Positions 1 to 7,618 of a stretch of 64,000 bases of DNA are shown here, piece by piece. Made by a program: the position numbers and the translations under genes. Each line of letters begins with the position of its first letter. Within the stretch, counting starts at the first letter, position 1. The stretch comes from Anaerolineales bacterium (GTDB taxonomy: Bacteria; Chloroflexota; Anaerolineae; 4572-78; J111), in contig JABTUK010000004.1 of assembly GCA_015075405.1 (NCBI GenBank), positions 744,001 to 808,000 of the forward strand. The letters run 5' to 3'. The notes below the pieces were generated by a model, which was not told the DNA's origin, ran no database searches, and saw only the letters and a program-made list of their open reading frames with translations.

Positions 1-2771
1 ATAAAACCAGATTGTACATAAGAACCGGCCAGCATCGGCAGATTGCCTGCTTCTCGAAATAGCGCTCTGGCTTCTTGGGCGACGGCTTTGGCCGGCTCAA
101 GTTGGGCTAAGGCGACATAAATGGACTGTAAATCATTCAATGTCACCGCCACCTGATCCTGTAGACCCAACTGGCGGGACAGGGCCAGAGCGGTTTCGCC
201 ATATGCCAGGGCGCGTTCATTATCACTCGCCTGATTGCGGTATATGAGCATTTGCATCAGGTTCCAGTTGATTTTGGCCTGAGCTGCCAGGTCGTCTAGC
301 TCTTGGGCCAAGGTCAACCCCTTCTCAGCCACCGCTTCGGCCTCGGCTGGGTCAAAAACCGGGGTTGGATTTGAACGGATGGCGCCGATGACCACCAAAG
401 CGGCCAATAACATGGGCTTATCCTGACGTTCAACGGCGGCGGCGTCTAGTTCCTGATAGTTTTCCAGGGCCTTATCGTGAAACCCCAGATGCTCCAGCGC
501 CCGACCCCGCTTGAGATAAAGGTTGGTCAGCTTCTCTACTGATAAATAGCTGCGAGCGCCCAAGGCCAGAGCTTTGTCATAAAAGGCCACAGCTTCGGTA
601 TCGGCGTACAACTGGGCTGCGGCATCGCCGGCGGCAACGCTGTATTGAAAGGCCGCTTCGCCGGCTCCGGCGGCCAGGGCGTGGTAAGCCAGCCGGGCGG
701 GTGCTGCCCCGGCCAACACGGTCATCGCCCGGCGATGGAGTAGGCGCTTTCGGGCCGTGCTCGTCTCTTCATAAAGCACGGTCCGCATCAAATCGTGGAC
801 AATCAAGTAGGTCGGGGTAAATTCCTCTCTCTCCAAGAGTAAGCGTCTACCCACTAATTCTTCCAAGGCCTCTACACCGGCCATTTCATCGACCGCAGAC
901 AGTTCGCAAAGCTGCTCGAAGGTAGCCTCCTGCCCCAACACGGCAGCGCTGGTGAGTAACGCTTTGGCCGTTGGGGTCAGCCGGGCCAGACGATCCAAAA
1001 TGGCCTGGCGAACTGAGGTGGGGATAATCCGCAAAAACGGAAAGCGCCCGCTGGTCTCACCGGCTAAGGTGCGCCACATCAACCCCTTTGTCCCAGCATC
1101 GGTTTGCCCTGGAACCAACACCTTTTGCTCCAGCAAGGCTTTGAGCGTCTCCGCGACGAAAAAGGGATGCCCACCCGTTTCGGTATGGAGCGCCTCGGCA
1201 AAGGCGTCGAGTTTTAGGGGGACCGGGCCAGTGTCGTCTGAAATATCGGGCGGTTGTGACGACTTGAGGTGATCAGCCTGTAAATCGGTTATCAAGGCCA
1301 GGGTGTTTTCACGAGTTAGATAATGAAGTTCGAGCCGGGTGACGGTTACATCCGATTTGAGGCGGGCGAGCCAGTTTTGTAAATCGGAGGTTGTCGCGAA
1401 CGCTTCATTACGGGCGCTAAGAAGAAGCAAGATTGGCGTTCGGGTCTCATTCCAGCGTGATAGGGCAAATTGAAGCGCATCCAGCGAGGCGAGGTCGGCC
1501 CACTGGGCATCGTCAAGAAAGAGTAGCAGGGGGGCACGCCGGGCCAACACCTGTCCCAAGCGGGTGATGGCTTCAAACAGCCGGGTCTGGGCCGTGGCCT
1601 CATCCGGCTGCGGTTGGGCTAAATCGGGGTAGCGATCCCGGAGTTCAGGCAGCAGGCGACTCAACTCGGCCAGCCAAATATCAGACAGGAGATCATCCGG
1701 GGCGTTTTCCCGAGCCAGGCGAGAACGGAGGCATTGGACGAGGGGTTGGTAGGGCAGCCGCCCCCCGGCCTCGAAGGCCCGGCCTGACAAAATATCCGCG
1801 CCCTGCGCCGTGGCCCAGGTGAGAAACTCCGTCGCCAGCCGGGTTTTGCCGATACCGGCTTCACCCGCCAACAGCGCCACCTGGACTTGTCCCCGGCTGG
1901 TCTGATTAAAGATGGCTCGTAAACGATGAAACTCATGGGTACGGCCCACAAAGGTTAAATCGGCAGGCGCCCGAGCCGGGGTGGGCGGGTTCGGCAGCCG
2001 CTGCGGCGCGGCGCTGGTTCGGATTCGGGCCGCGAGGGCTTCGATCTCCGGCGACGGAACAGCTCCAAATTCATCAACCAGCATCGTTTGGTAGTCGGCA
2101 TAAGTTTGGAGGGCTGCGGTCCGATTATTGTTGGCAAAATAAAGCTGCATCAAGCGAGAGGCGGCAGCCTCGCTAAAGGGGTCGTGGCCCTGCCAACGGG
2201 TGGCCGTTTCGAGGCCATTGGCCAGATCGCCCCGCTCAAAATAACCCTGGGAAAGCGTCTCAAATAATCGACTGACCCGGCCATGCCAGAACTCCCGCTG
2301 CAAACTGGCCCAATCGTCGAAAGTGGGGGTATCGGGCAGGGTAAAGCCCTCCAAAAAATCCCCGCGATAACGATCTACCGCCCTTTGGAGTTGCCCGATA
2401 AATTGATCGCCGGCTTTCTGGTTGGCTGCCCGCTCCAGCGTATTCATCGCCTCTTGCAGAAGATGGAGGTCGAAATCAACATCGAGGGTGGCGTCAAAGC
2501 CCAACCCCTGCCGCTCAACGATCAGATAAGCGCCGCCAAAGGTGTCTATCGCCTCCCTTAGATGAAACAGGCTGGTACGCAGCATCCCACGCCCCCGGCC
2601 GGTATCGCTTTCGGGCCAAAAGAGGGCTGTCAATTTTTCACGAGGGTGTTGACCGGCTTCCGTAGCCAGATAAATCAGCAAAGCCAGAGCCTTCCGCGTC
2701 CGAAAGGCGAGGAGCTGGTTGTCGTAATAAATCTCCGGTGGACCGAAAAATGATAATTTTAGGCGCTTCAT
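1..2771 (-). CDS. SARP/BTAD-type transcriptional regulator with AAA-like ATPase and TPR region (3' end outside window)
   Basis: Read on the minus strand, one frame stays open from ATG at 2771 to the window edge (about 923 residues). Residues 1-90 resemble an OmpR-type winged helix and are followed by a bacterial transcriptional activator (BTAD) domain to about 250. A P-loop GEAGIGKT lies near residue 300 and Walker B LLLFLDDAQWAD near 410; from about 620 the chain is TPR-like helices. This is the SARP/AfsR-like large regulator architecture: ATP binding gates a DNA-binding head. It is divergent from the SnoaL/VOC/cytochrome operon, whose promoter carries SARP-type direct repeats, so that operon is its likely target. 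The C-terminus is not in the window. The ATPase signature and BTAD fold are clear; the inducing signal is unknown. Confidence 0.85.
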   Translation of the reverse strand, partial: MKRLKLSFFGPPEIYYDNQLLAFRTRKALALLIYLATEAGQHPREKLTALFWPESDTGRGRGMLRTSLFHLREAIDTFGGAYLIVERQGLGFDATLDVDFDLHLLQEAMNTLERAANQKAGDQFIGQLQRAVDRYRGDFLEGFTLPDTPTFDDWASLQREFWHGRVSRLFETLSQGYFERGDLANGLETATRWQGHDPFSEAAASRLMQLYFANNNRTAALQTYADYQTMLVDEFGAVPSPEIEALAARIRTSAAPQRLPNPPTPARAPADLTFVGRTHEFHRLRAIFNQTSRGQVQVALLAGEAGIGKTRLATEFLTWATAQGADILSGRAFEAGGRLPYQPLVQCLRSRLARENAPDDLLSDIWLAELSRLLPELRDRYPDLAQPQPDEATAQTRLFEAITRLGQVLARRAPLLLFLDDAQWADLASLDALQFALSRWNETRTPILLLLSARNEAFATTSDLQNWLARLKSDVTVTRLELHYLTRENTLALITDLQADHLKSSQPPDISDDTGPVPLKLDAFAEALHTETGGHPFFVAETLKALLEQKVLVPGQTDAGTKGLMWRTLAGETSGRFPFLRIIPTSVRQAILDRLARLTPTAKALLTSAAVLGQEATFEQLCELSAVDEMAGVEALEELVGRRLLLEREEFTPTYLIVHDLMRTVLYEETSTARKRLLHRRAMTVLAGAAPARLAYHALAAGAGEAAFQYSVAAGDAAAQLYADTEAVAFYDKALALGARSYLSVEKLTNLYLKRGRALEHLGFHDKALENYQELDAAAVERQDKPMLLAALVVIGAIRSNPTPVFDPAEAEAVAEKGLTLAQELDDLAAQAKINWNLMQMLIYRNQASDNERALAYGETALALSRQLGLQDQVAVTLNDLQSIYVALAQLEPAKAVAQEARALFREAGNLPMLAGSYVQSGF

Positions 2772-2802
2772 TTTTGAATTTGTTTTGTTGTCCACGCTTT
2801 TG

Positions 2803-2834
2803 TCAACGTTCTTTCAACGTTGGGTGACTACAAT
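2803..2834 (+). promoter_or_regulatory. SARP-box-like promoter: two direct heptamers plus -10
   Basis: TCAACGT occurs at 2803-2809 and again at 2814-2820, an 11-bp period. Exactly 8 bp after the second copy is a -10-like TACAAT (2829-2834), with no good -35. In Streptomyces, SARP activators bind direct heptamers spaced 11 or 22 bp, the last one 8 bp from the -10. The predicted transcript runs toward the gene at 2963 with a leader of about 120 nt. Confidence 0.5.
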
Positions 2835-2962
2835 GGCGATTAAGTATCAGTTACAGCGTCGGCGACTCATTATATAGTAAGACAACGACAATGTCAGATA
2901 CGTATCGCGTTTATTCGGACGTATAACAAATTACCCATATTAATAGAAAAAGGAGCGTAATC

Positions 2963-3376
2963 ATGACCGCAGATAATAAAGCCGTAGCCATGCGTTGGCA
3001 GAACATGTGGTACCCACAGACAGACTTAAGCGATTTGGAAGAATTTATCGCCGCTGATTTTGTATCGCACAGTATGCCGCCCGGAATAGCCCCAGGCATC
3101 GCTGGCGTCAGACAATGGGTGAGCATCTTTCATAACGCTTTTCCTGATATGGATGGCGGGGTTGACCAGGTGGTTGTTGAAGGGAACAAAGTAGCGGTTC
3201 GGTTTATTGGAACGGGCACGCATCAGGGCGACTTGTTCGGCATCCCGCCGACCGGTAAGCCGATCAGGACAACGGGGATCAACATCTTCCGCCTCGAGGC
3301 TGGCAAAATTGTCGAACATTGGAACAACGCCGACGACCTGGGGGTGTTGCAGCAACTTGGCGTGATCCCATCATAA
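2963..3376 (+). CDS. SnoaL-like / ester cyclase family protein
   Basis: A 137-residue protein of the NTF2-like SnoaL family (often annotated as ester cyclase). It shows the usual pattern: an N-terminal helix followed by D-F-V-S-H, then G-x-R-Q at the helix start, G-T-H-Q-G, P-P-T-G-K near residue 95 and a C-terminal I-V-E-H-W. An AAAAGGAG ribosome site precedes ATG 2963. It is the first gene of a same-strand group with a VOC protein, a second SnoaL copy (4060) and a diheme cytochrome. Family members include polyketide cyclases, but many have unknown substrates, so no reaction is assigned. Confidence 0.8.
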   Translation: MTADNKAVAMRWQNMWYPQTDLSDLEEFIAADFVSHSMPPGIAPGIAGVRQWVSIFHNAFPDMDGGVDQVVVEGNKVAVRFIGTGTHQGDLFGIPPTGKPIRTTGINIFRLEAGKIVEHWNNADDLGVLQQLGVIPS

Positions 3377-3448
3377 CCCTATTTTCCAGGAGTACGACCA
3401 AAGCTATGCCTTCGGCAGCACCGAGAATAAAAATTAACCGAAGGCGTA

Positions 3449-3494
3449 GGAGTCCAGAACTTGCTCTGGTAGGCCAAAGCAAGCTTTGGACTCC
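3449..3494. repeat. Palindromic intergenic repeat (GGAGTCCA hairpin)
   Basis: Two arms of about 21 bp (GGAGTCCA...CTCTGG and CCAAAGCAAG...GGACTCC) pair with few mismatches around a TAGG loop. It lies between two genes of one operon, ahead of the VOC gene ribosome site, so it may act as an RNA hairpin. No other copy was noticed in the window. Confidence 0.7.
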
Positions 3495-3523
3495 ACCTAT
3501 CTATTTTCCAGGAGGCATGAATT

Positions 3524-4027
3524 ATGACTGAAACAGGTAAAGCTAGAATAACCGGGCTGTATCATGTTGGCTTACACGCTAAAAATCCAACCCAAATGGC
3601 GGCGTTCTATCGTGATGTGATCGGGATGCAAATTGTCAGCAACGTCGACCACCCGATAGCCCGGATGATTTTTTTGAGCAGTCGTCCCCATGAAGAAGCC
3701 CACGAGCTCGTCTTCACCTCGAACCCTGAGCTGGCCCACGTCGCCTTCAAGGTTGAGACGTTGGCCGATCTACGGGCGTTTTACCAACAGATTGTCGAGA
3801 TGGGCCTGCCGATCAAGACGGCCTACAACCACGGGGCGTCGCTCGCTTTTTATTTTCATGATCCCGAAGGCAACCTGATTGAAATCTACTGGCCCACCAA
3901 TTTAGCCTCTAGACAGCCCGACAGTTATCCCATTGATCTGAGCTTGTCGGAAACAACTTTGCGGGAAATCATAGCGGACCATGCGGCCCAGGCAGAAGCG
4001 GTCCAGCCGGAAACAAACCCTATATAA
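3524..4027 (+). CDS. VOC-family (glyoxalase/extradiol dioxygenase-like) protein
   Basis: A 167-residue protein with one vicinal-oxygen-chelate module. The first beta strand GLYHVGLHAKN supplies a candidate metal histidine, A-H-V-A-F the second, and N-L-I-E-I-Y-W the glutamate; D-P-E-G-N just before the last strand is typical of the fold. AGGAGG lies 8 nt before ATG 3524. Relatives are extradiol dioxygenases, glyoxalases or thiol transferases; the metal and substrate cannot be told from sequence. It sits between two SnoaL-like genes, suggesting small-molecule modification. Confidence 0.82.
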   Translation: MTETGKARITGLYHVGLHAKNPTQMAAFYRDVIGMQIVSNVDHPIARMIFLSSRPHEEAHELVFTSNPELAHVAFKVETLADLRAFYQQIVEMGLPIKTAYNHGASLAFYFHDPEGNLIEIYWPTNLASRQPDSYPIDLSLSETTLREIIADHAAQAEAVQPETNPI

Positions 4028-4059
4028 TCAATCTTTTATCATAAAAAGGAGATAATCCC

Positions 4060-4467
4060 ATGTCAGCAGAAAATAAAGCGAAAGTTCAACAGATTTATGA
4101 AGTGATTAATGCCAACACTCTGGACGATCTGGATGCCTTGATCGCCGTTGATGTGAATGATCACAACCCCACCCCTGGCGTAGCCCCCGGTCTGGCCGGC
4201 ACCAAACAGACCTTGAGTATGTATCACGCTGTCTTTTCCGACTTACGGGTAACGGCTGAAGATATAATTGCCGAGGGGAATAAGGTGGTGGTTCGCTTGG
4301 CCGTGAAAGGCACCCATACCGGCGAGTTTATGGGCCTGCCGCCAACCGGCAAACAGGTGACAATGAACGGGATTGAAATGTTTCGCCTGGCCAATGGCAA
4401 GATTGTGGAACGCTGGGCCGAGTTTGATATGATGAGTTTGATGCAGCAGCTTGGGGTGATGGGGTAA
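4060..4467 (+). CDS. SnoaL-like / ester cyclase family protein (second copy)
   Basis: A 135-residue paralogue of the protein at 2963, with the same order of motifs (D-H-N-P near residue 30, G-L-A-G-T-K, G-T-H-T-G, P-P-T-G-K-Q, I-V-E-R-W). AAAAGGAG precedes ATG 4060 and the spacing from the VOC gene is about 30 bp, consistent with one operon. The two copies are clearly diverged, so they probably handle different substrates or form a heteromer; that is inference. Confidence 0.8.
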   Translation: MSAENKAKVQQIYEVINANTLDDLDALIAVDVNDHNPTPGVAPGLAGTKQTLSMYHAVFSDLRVTAEDIIAEGNKVVVRLAVKGTHTGEFMGLPPTGKQVTMNGIEMFRLANGKIVERWAEFDMMSLMQQLGVMG

Positions 4468-4495
4468 TCAATAACCGATTAGGGGGAATCTTCAA

Positions 4496-5398
4496 ATGAA
4501 GAAAGTATTGAAATGGCTTGGCCTGGGGCTGGCCGGCCTGGTCGGATTGATCATCATTGCTGTGGTCGTCGTCATTGTGGTTAGCAGCCAGCGGGTCAAT
4601 GCCACGTATGACATTGCCGTTGAACCTGTTGAAATTCCAGATGACGAAGAAGCTGTGACCTGGGGCGAGCATGTGGCCATTATACGGGGCTGCACCGATT
4701 GCCACACCAAAAATCTGGCGGGCGGAACCTTGATCGACGAGCCGGCCATTGGACAAATCAACCCCAGTAACCTGACATCCGGTGCAGGGGGGATTGGGGG
4801 GAGTTATACCGATACCGATTGGATCCGGGCTATTCGGCATGGGGTGGGGCCGGATGGGAAGCCGTTGATCTTTATGCCCTCGCAGGAATTTTATTTCTTG
4901 AGCGACAAGGATTTAGGGGCCTTAATTGCCTATCTCAAAACCGTCCCGCCCGTTGATAACCAACCCCCGGCCATTACCATTGGCCCGCTCGGCCGGGTGC
5001 TGTTTCTGGCCGGGCAGCTTGATCTGGTCCCGGCTGAAAAGATTGATCACGAGGCACCCCGTCCGGTTGGTGCAGACCCAGGCGTGACGGCAGCATATGG
5101 TGAATATCTGGCCGTGGGCTGTACCGGTTGCCATGGGCCTAGTTTCTCCGGCGGCCCCATCCCCGGCGTCCCGCCCGATTGGCCTGCGGCAGCCAACCTG
5201 ACTCCCGGAGGGGACCTGGCCAATTGGAACGAGCAAGCGTTTATTGAGACCCTGCGTACAGGACTCACCCCTGAGGAGAAGCAGCTTAACGCTCAATATA
5301 TGCCCTGGCCGACCTACAGCCAGATGACAGATGACGAATTAAAAGCAGTCTGGCTCTATCTGCAATCACTGCCGGCCAAGGAAACCGGGAATCGGTAA
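4496..5398 (+). CDS. Membrane-anchored diheme c-type cytochrome
   Basis: A 300-residue protein with one N-terminal membrane segment (about residues 9-30, Leu/Ile/Val-rich) and two covalent heme motifs, C-T-D-C-H near residue 66 and C-T-G-C-H near 207. Each is followed by a cytochrome-c-like helix region; P-S-Q-E-F and Y-M-P-W-P-T-Y supply candidate distal methionines. The catalytic or electron-carrier domain would face outside the membrane. AGGGGGAAT precedes the ATG. As the last gene of the SnoaL/VOC group it may take electrons from a dehydrogenase elsewhere; no partner is visible here. Confidence 0.88.
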   Translation: MKKVLKWLGLGLAGLVGLIIIAVVVVIVVSSQRVNATYDIAVEPVEIPDDEEAVTWGEHVAIIRGCTDCHTKNLAGGTLIDEPAIGQINPSNLTSGAGGIGGSYTDTDWIRAIRHGVGPDGKPLIFMPSQEFYFLSDKDLGALIAYLKTVPPVDNQPPAITIGPLGRVLFLAGQLDLVPAEKIDHEAPRPVGADPGVTAAYGEYLAVGCTGCHGPSFSGGPIPGVPPDWPAAANLTPGGDLANWNEQAFIETLRTGLTPEEKQLNAQYMPWPTYSQMTDDELKAVWLYLQSLPAKETGNR

Positions 5399-5532
5399 AC
5401 GGATGCTGAATGACGAAAATAATTAAAGATCGCTTATCCGTTTATTTTACATACTGGCGTGAATGATTTATCCTTTTCTCCGGAAAGGAGATAGACCATC
5501 TCAGGCAGATGTCGGGTTGCGCAATATCAAAA

Positions 5533-5627
5533 CTCAGTGGATCCAAATTTAAGGAGCCAGCACGCCCACGTGCGGCGGCGTTCGGCACGTAGGCGTGCCT
5601 CACTCCTCGAAAATTGGATCTACTGAG
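5533..5627 (+). repeat. Palindromic element P1, copy 1
   Basis: A 95-bp imperfect inverted repeat. The ends CTCAGTGGATCCAA and TTGGATCTACTGAG pair with one mismatch, and an inner stem contains CACGCCCACGTGC and GCACGTAGGCGTG. Other copies are at 43634-43727 (same orientation) and 55158-55257 (opposite). On the minus strand this copy reads open as R-S-N-F-R-G-V-R-H-A-Y-V-P, the same peptide the 55158 copy adds to a protein. The rest of the 376-bp gap at 5399-5774 holds a small TCTCCGGAAAGGAGA palindrome near 5475 and no gene. Confidence 0.85.
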
Positions 5628-5774
5628 TATGCTCATCGTTTCTGATTAACTGTAAGCCACATTACAGCTAAATTCCAGGTTCACGTCTAGAATAAGCATT
5701 ATAAGGTTCTTTACCTTGATGGACAATGTGAAACCACACTAAATCAAATTGAAGCCAAGAAAGGATTATTTGCG

Positions 5775-6104
5775 ATGACCAAAGCCATCTGGAACGGAGT
5801 TGTCTTAGCCGACAGTGACAAAACCGTTGTGGTGGAAGGCAACCACTACTTTCCGCCCGAATCAATTAATCGGCACTATTTTCAAGCCAGTGAAACCCAT
5901 ACCGTATGCCCCTGGAAAGGGGTTGCCAGCTATTATGATGTTGCGGTAGAGGGCCAGGTGAACCGAAACGCAGCCTGGTATTATCCTGACCCCAAGCCAG
6001 CAGCCAATAATATCAAGGGATATATTGCCTTTTGGAAGGGGGTCAAAGTAGAATCAGAACAGGAAAAAGCACGCCCTGGCCTGTTCGAGCGGTTTTGGAA
6101 ATGA
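5775..6104 (+). CDS. DUF427 domain protein
   Basis: A 109-residue protein matching the DUF427 pattern: W-N-G-V-V-L-A-D-S at the start, V-E-G-N-H-Y-F-P-P-E, a central T-V-C-P-W-K-G with S-Y-Y-D-V, and A-A-W-Y-Y-P-D-P-K followed by I-K-G-Y-I-A-F-W. AAAGGA precedes ATG 5775. DUF427 proteins are small single-domain proteins of unknown function. The stop at 6102 is 4 nt before the start of the redox protein at 6109, so the two are probably co-transcribed and translationally coupled. Confidence 0.85.
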   Translation: MTKAIWNGVVLADSDKTVVVEGNHYFPPESINRHYFQASETHTVCPWKGVASYYDVAVEGQVNRNAAWYYPDPKPAANNIKGYIAFWKGVKVESEQEKARPGLFERFWK

Positions 6105-6108
6105 TGAT

Positions 6109-6651
6109 ATGGTGACTATTGGCGACCCAGCCCCGGAGACAAACCTAAAAACGAGCAGAGGTGAGACGGTTTCCCTGGCGGAGACATGGCGAAGCGGGCG
6201 TCACGCGCTGCTCATCTTTCTGCGCCACCTGGGCTGACTGCCCTGCCGAGACCACGTGACGCAGTTGCGTCCGTATTATGACGACATCAGAGCTTTGAAC
6301 ACCGAGGTTATCGTTATCTCCTTTGAAACCGGGTATTGGCTGCAGGTGTGGCTGGCTGAGATGGAAGCGCCCTTCCCGCTGCTGTTAGACCCCGCCCGTA
6401 AAGCCTATCAAGCCTACGGGTTAGAGCGGTCCCTGCTGCGCTCGTGGGGTCCAAAGAACCTGTGGTATTACCTCAAAGCGCGACTAACAGGACGCCAGGT
6501 TCACCGTACCGGGGCCGACACCAGCCAATTGGGCGGCGACTTCATTGTTGACGCCAGCGGAATCGTGCGCCTGGCCCATCGCAGCCAAGAGCCGACCGAC
6601 CGTCCCCCAGCAGCCGATTTGCTGGCGGCGCTCAAGCAACTGCAAGGGTAA
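6109..6651 (+). CDS. Peroxiredoxin/thioredoxin-like (AhpC-TSA-like) protein with in-frame TGA at the redox site: candidate selenoprotein
   Basis: From ATG 6109 one frame reads to 6651 with a single internal TGA at 6235-6237. Before it is F-L-R-H-L-G and after it L-P-C-R-D-H, so the TGA sits exactly where this family has the first cysteine of its G-C-x-x-C-R motif: U43-x-x-C46. Upstream residues (M-V-T-I-G-D-P-A-P-E, then a strand leading to the motif) and downstream residues (thioredoxin-fold segments, D-F-I-V-D-A-S-G-I-V) both fit the family. A hairpin meeting bacterial SECIS rules follows at 6258-6271. No other stop or frameshift occurs across 180 codons. If UGA is not recoded this is a pseudogene or sequencing error; downstream GTG 6256 would then start a product without the active site. 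Selenocysteine machinery is not in the window. Confidence 0.6.
6258..6271 (+). promoter_or_regulatory. Bacterial SECIS-like stem-loop downstream of the TGA codon
   Basis: GACGC (6258-6262) and GCGTC (6267-6271) form a perfect 5-bp stem closing the loop AGTT. The loop guanine at 6264 is 27 nt after the TGA. Known bacterial SECIS elements have a short GC-rich upper stem, a guanine in the first two loop positions and lie about 16-37 nt after the UGA. The base pairing is seen directly; the role is inferred. Confidence 0.45.
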
Positions 6652-6699
6652 TAAATTCAGCGTTCGCAGACCCAAGTCTGTAAGCCTCCTTACATCAAT

Positions 6700-6739
6700 A
6701 AAAGCGCAACGATGATATTTTTTTATCGCTGCGTTTTTT
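6700..6739 (+). terminator. Probable intrinsic terminator after the redox gene
   Basis: AAAGCGCAACGAT pairs with ATCGCTGCGTTT (one bulge, one mismatch), and the 3' arm runs into TTTTTT. It separates the DUF427/redox pair from the TVP38-ynj cluster. Confidence 0.5.
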
Positions 6740-6817
6740 GTGGCAGATTTAAGGGTTTTGTAAGAAAACGGGATTACTCTATCTACAAGACTCAATTTGG
6801 AAAAGAGAAAGTAGTTT

Positions 6818-7618
6818 ATGGCCGACAAGCCCTATGAATCTTCTGTAACCCCATCATTTCTCCAGAGAAACTGGCAAAAACTTATCGCCCTGCTGTTTTG
6901 GGGCATTCTCCTGGGAGGGTATGCCTGGTACTACACCAGCCACAACCTGACCCCCTTAAAAGCCGTCCAGCAAATTGTTGACCTCCTCCAGACGCCCTCT
7001 GGCCCGCTGCTCTACATTTTGATCTATGCCCTGCGCCCCCTGATCTTTTTCTCGACCATTGTGCTCACGGTTACCGCCGGGGCTGTCTTTGGGGCCGGCT
7101 CGGCCCTGAATTTTGCCCTGGCCGTCATCTACACCGTGATTGGCTCGAACATCTCGGCCATGCTGGCTTATTTCATCGGGCGATATTTTGGCCAGGGCCT
7201 TTTGCAGGAAAGTGAAGGCAGCCCGGCCAATGGGATACAGAAGTATGCCAGCCGCCTGCGCCGCAACAGTTTTGAAACCGTCATGATCATGCGCTTCATC
7301 TTTTTGCCGTATGACCTGGTGAATTATCTGTGCGGCTTTTTGCGGATCAACTGGCAGCCGTTTCTGCTGGCCACCGCGCTCGGCTCTATTCCCGGCACCA
7401 TCGCTTTTATCGCTTTTGGGGCGTCGGTTGACCTGTCGCAGCTTGAAACCCAGGGCTTACCCCCACCCAACCCATGGGTTCTCGGCTTTGGGGTAGTGAT
7501 TATGGGGGTCAGTATTGCCATCTCCCGTTATTTAAAGAAGCGCGAAGCAAACCAGGCCAGCTCAGAAAATCAAGATGAGCAGGAGCAGACGAATGTCCTC
7601 AACACCAGCATTTCTTAA
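6818..7618 (+). CDS. TVP38/TMEM64 (SNARE-associated, DedA-like) membrane protein
   Basis: A 266-residue integral membrane protein with about five to six hydrophobic segments (first near residues 20-40). The family signature includes F-I-G-R-Y-F-G near 125, a re-entrant-type segment R-F-I-F-L-P-Y-D-L-V-N-Y near 165, and I-P-G-T-I-A-F near 195. The tail is hydrophilic and rich in Glu/Gln. E. coli YdjX and YdjZ belong to this family and lie just before ynjABCDEF, and the same kind of cluster follows here. Lipid or undecaprenyl-phosphate handling is proposed for DedA-like proteins; the substrate here is unknown. Confidence 0.85.
   Translation: MADKPYESSVTPSFLQRNWQKLIALLFWGILLGGYAWYYTSHNLTPLKAVQQIVDLLQTPSGPLLYILIYALRPLIFFSTIVLTVTAGAVFGAGSALNFALAVIYTVIGSNISAMLAYFIGRYFGQGLLQESEGSPANGIQKYASRLRRNSFETVMIMRFIFLPYDLVNYLCGFLRINWQPFLLATALGSIPGTIAFIAFGASVDLSQLETQGLPPPNPWVLGFGVVIMGVSIAISRYLKKREANQASSENQDEQEQTNVLNTSIS

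Noticed and set aside
6235..6237. Simple nonsense mutation or frameshift
   Set aside because: Not excluded, but position at the redox cysteine, intact flanks and the SECIS-like hairpin favour recoding; kept as a candidate selenoprotein.
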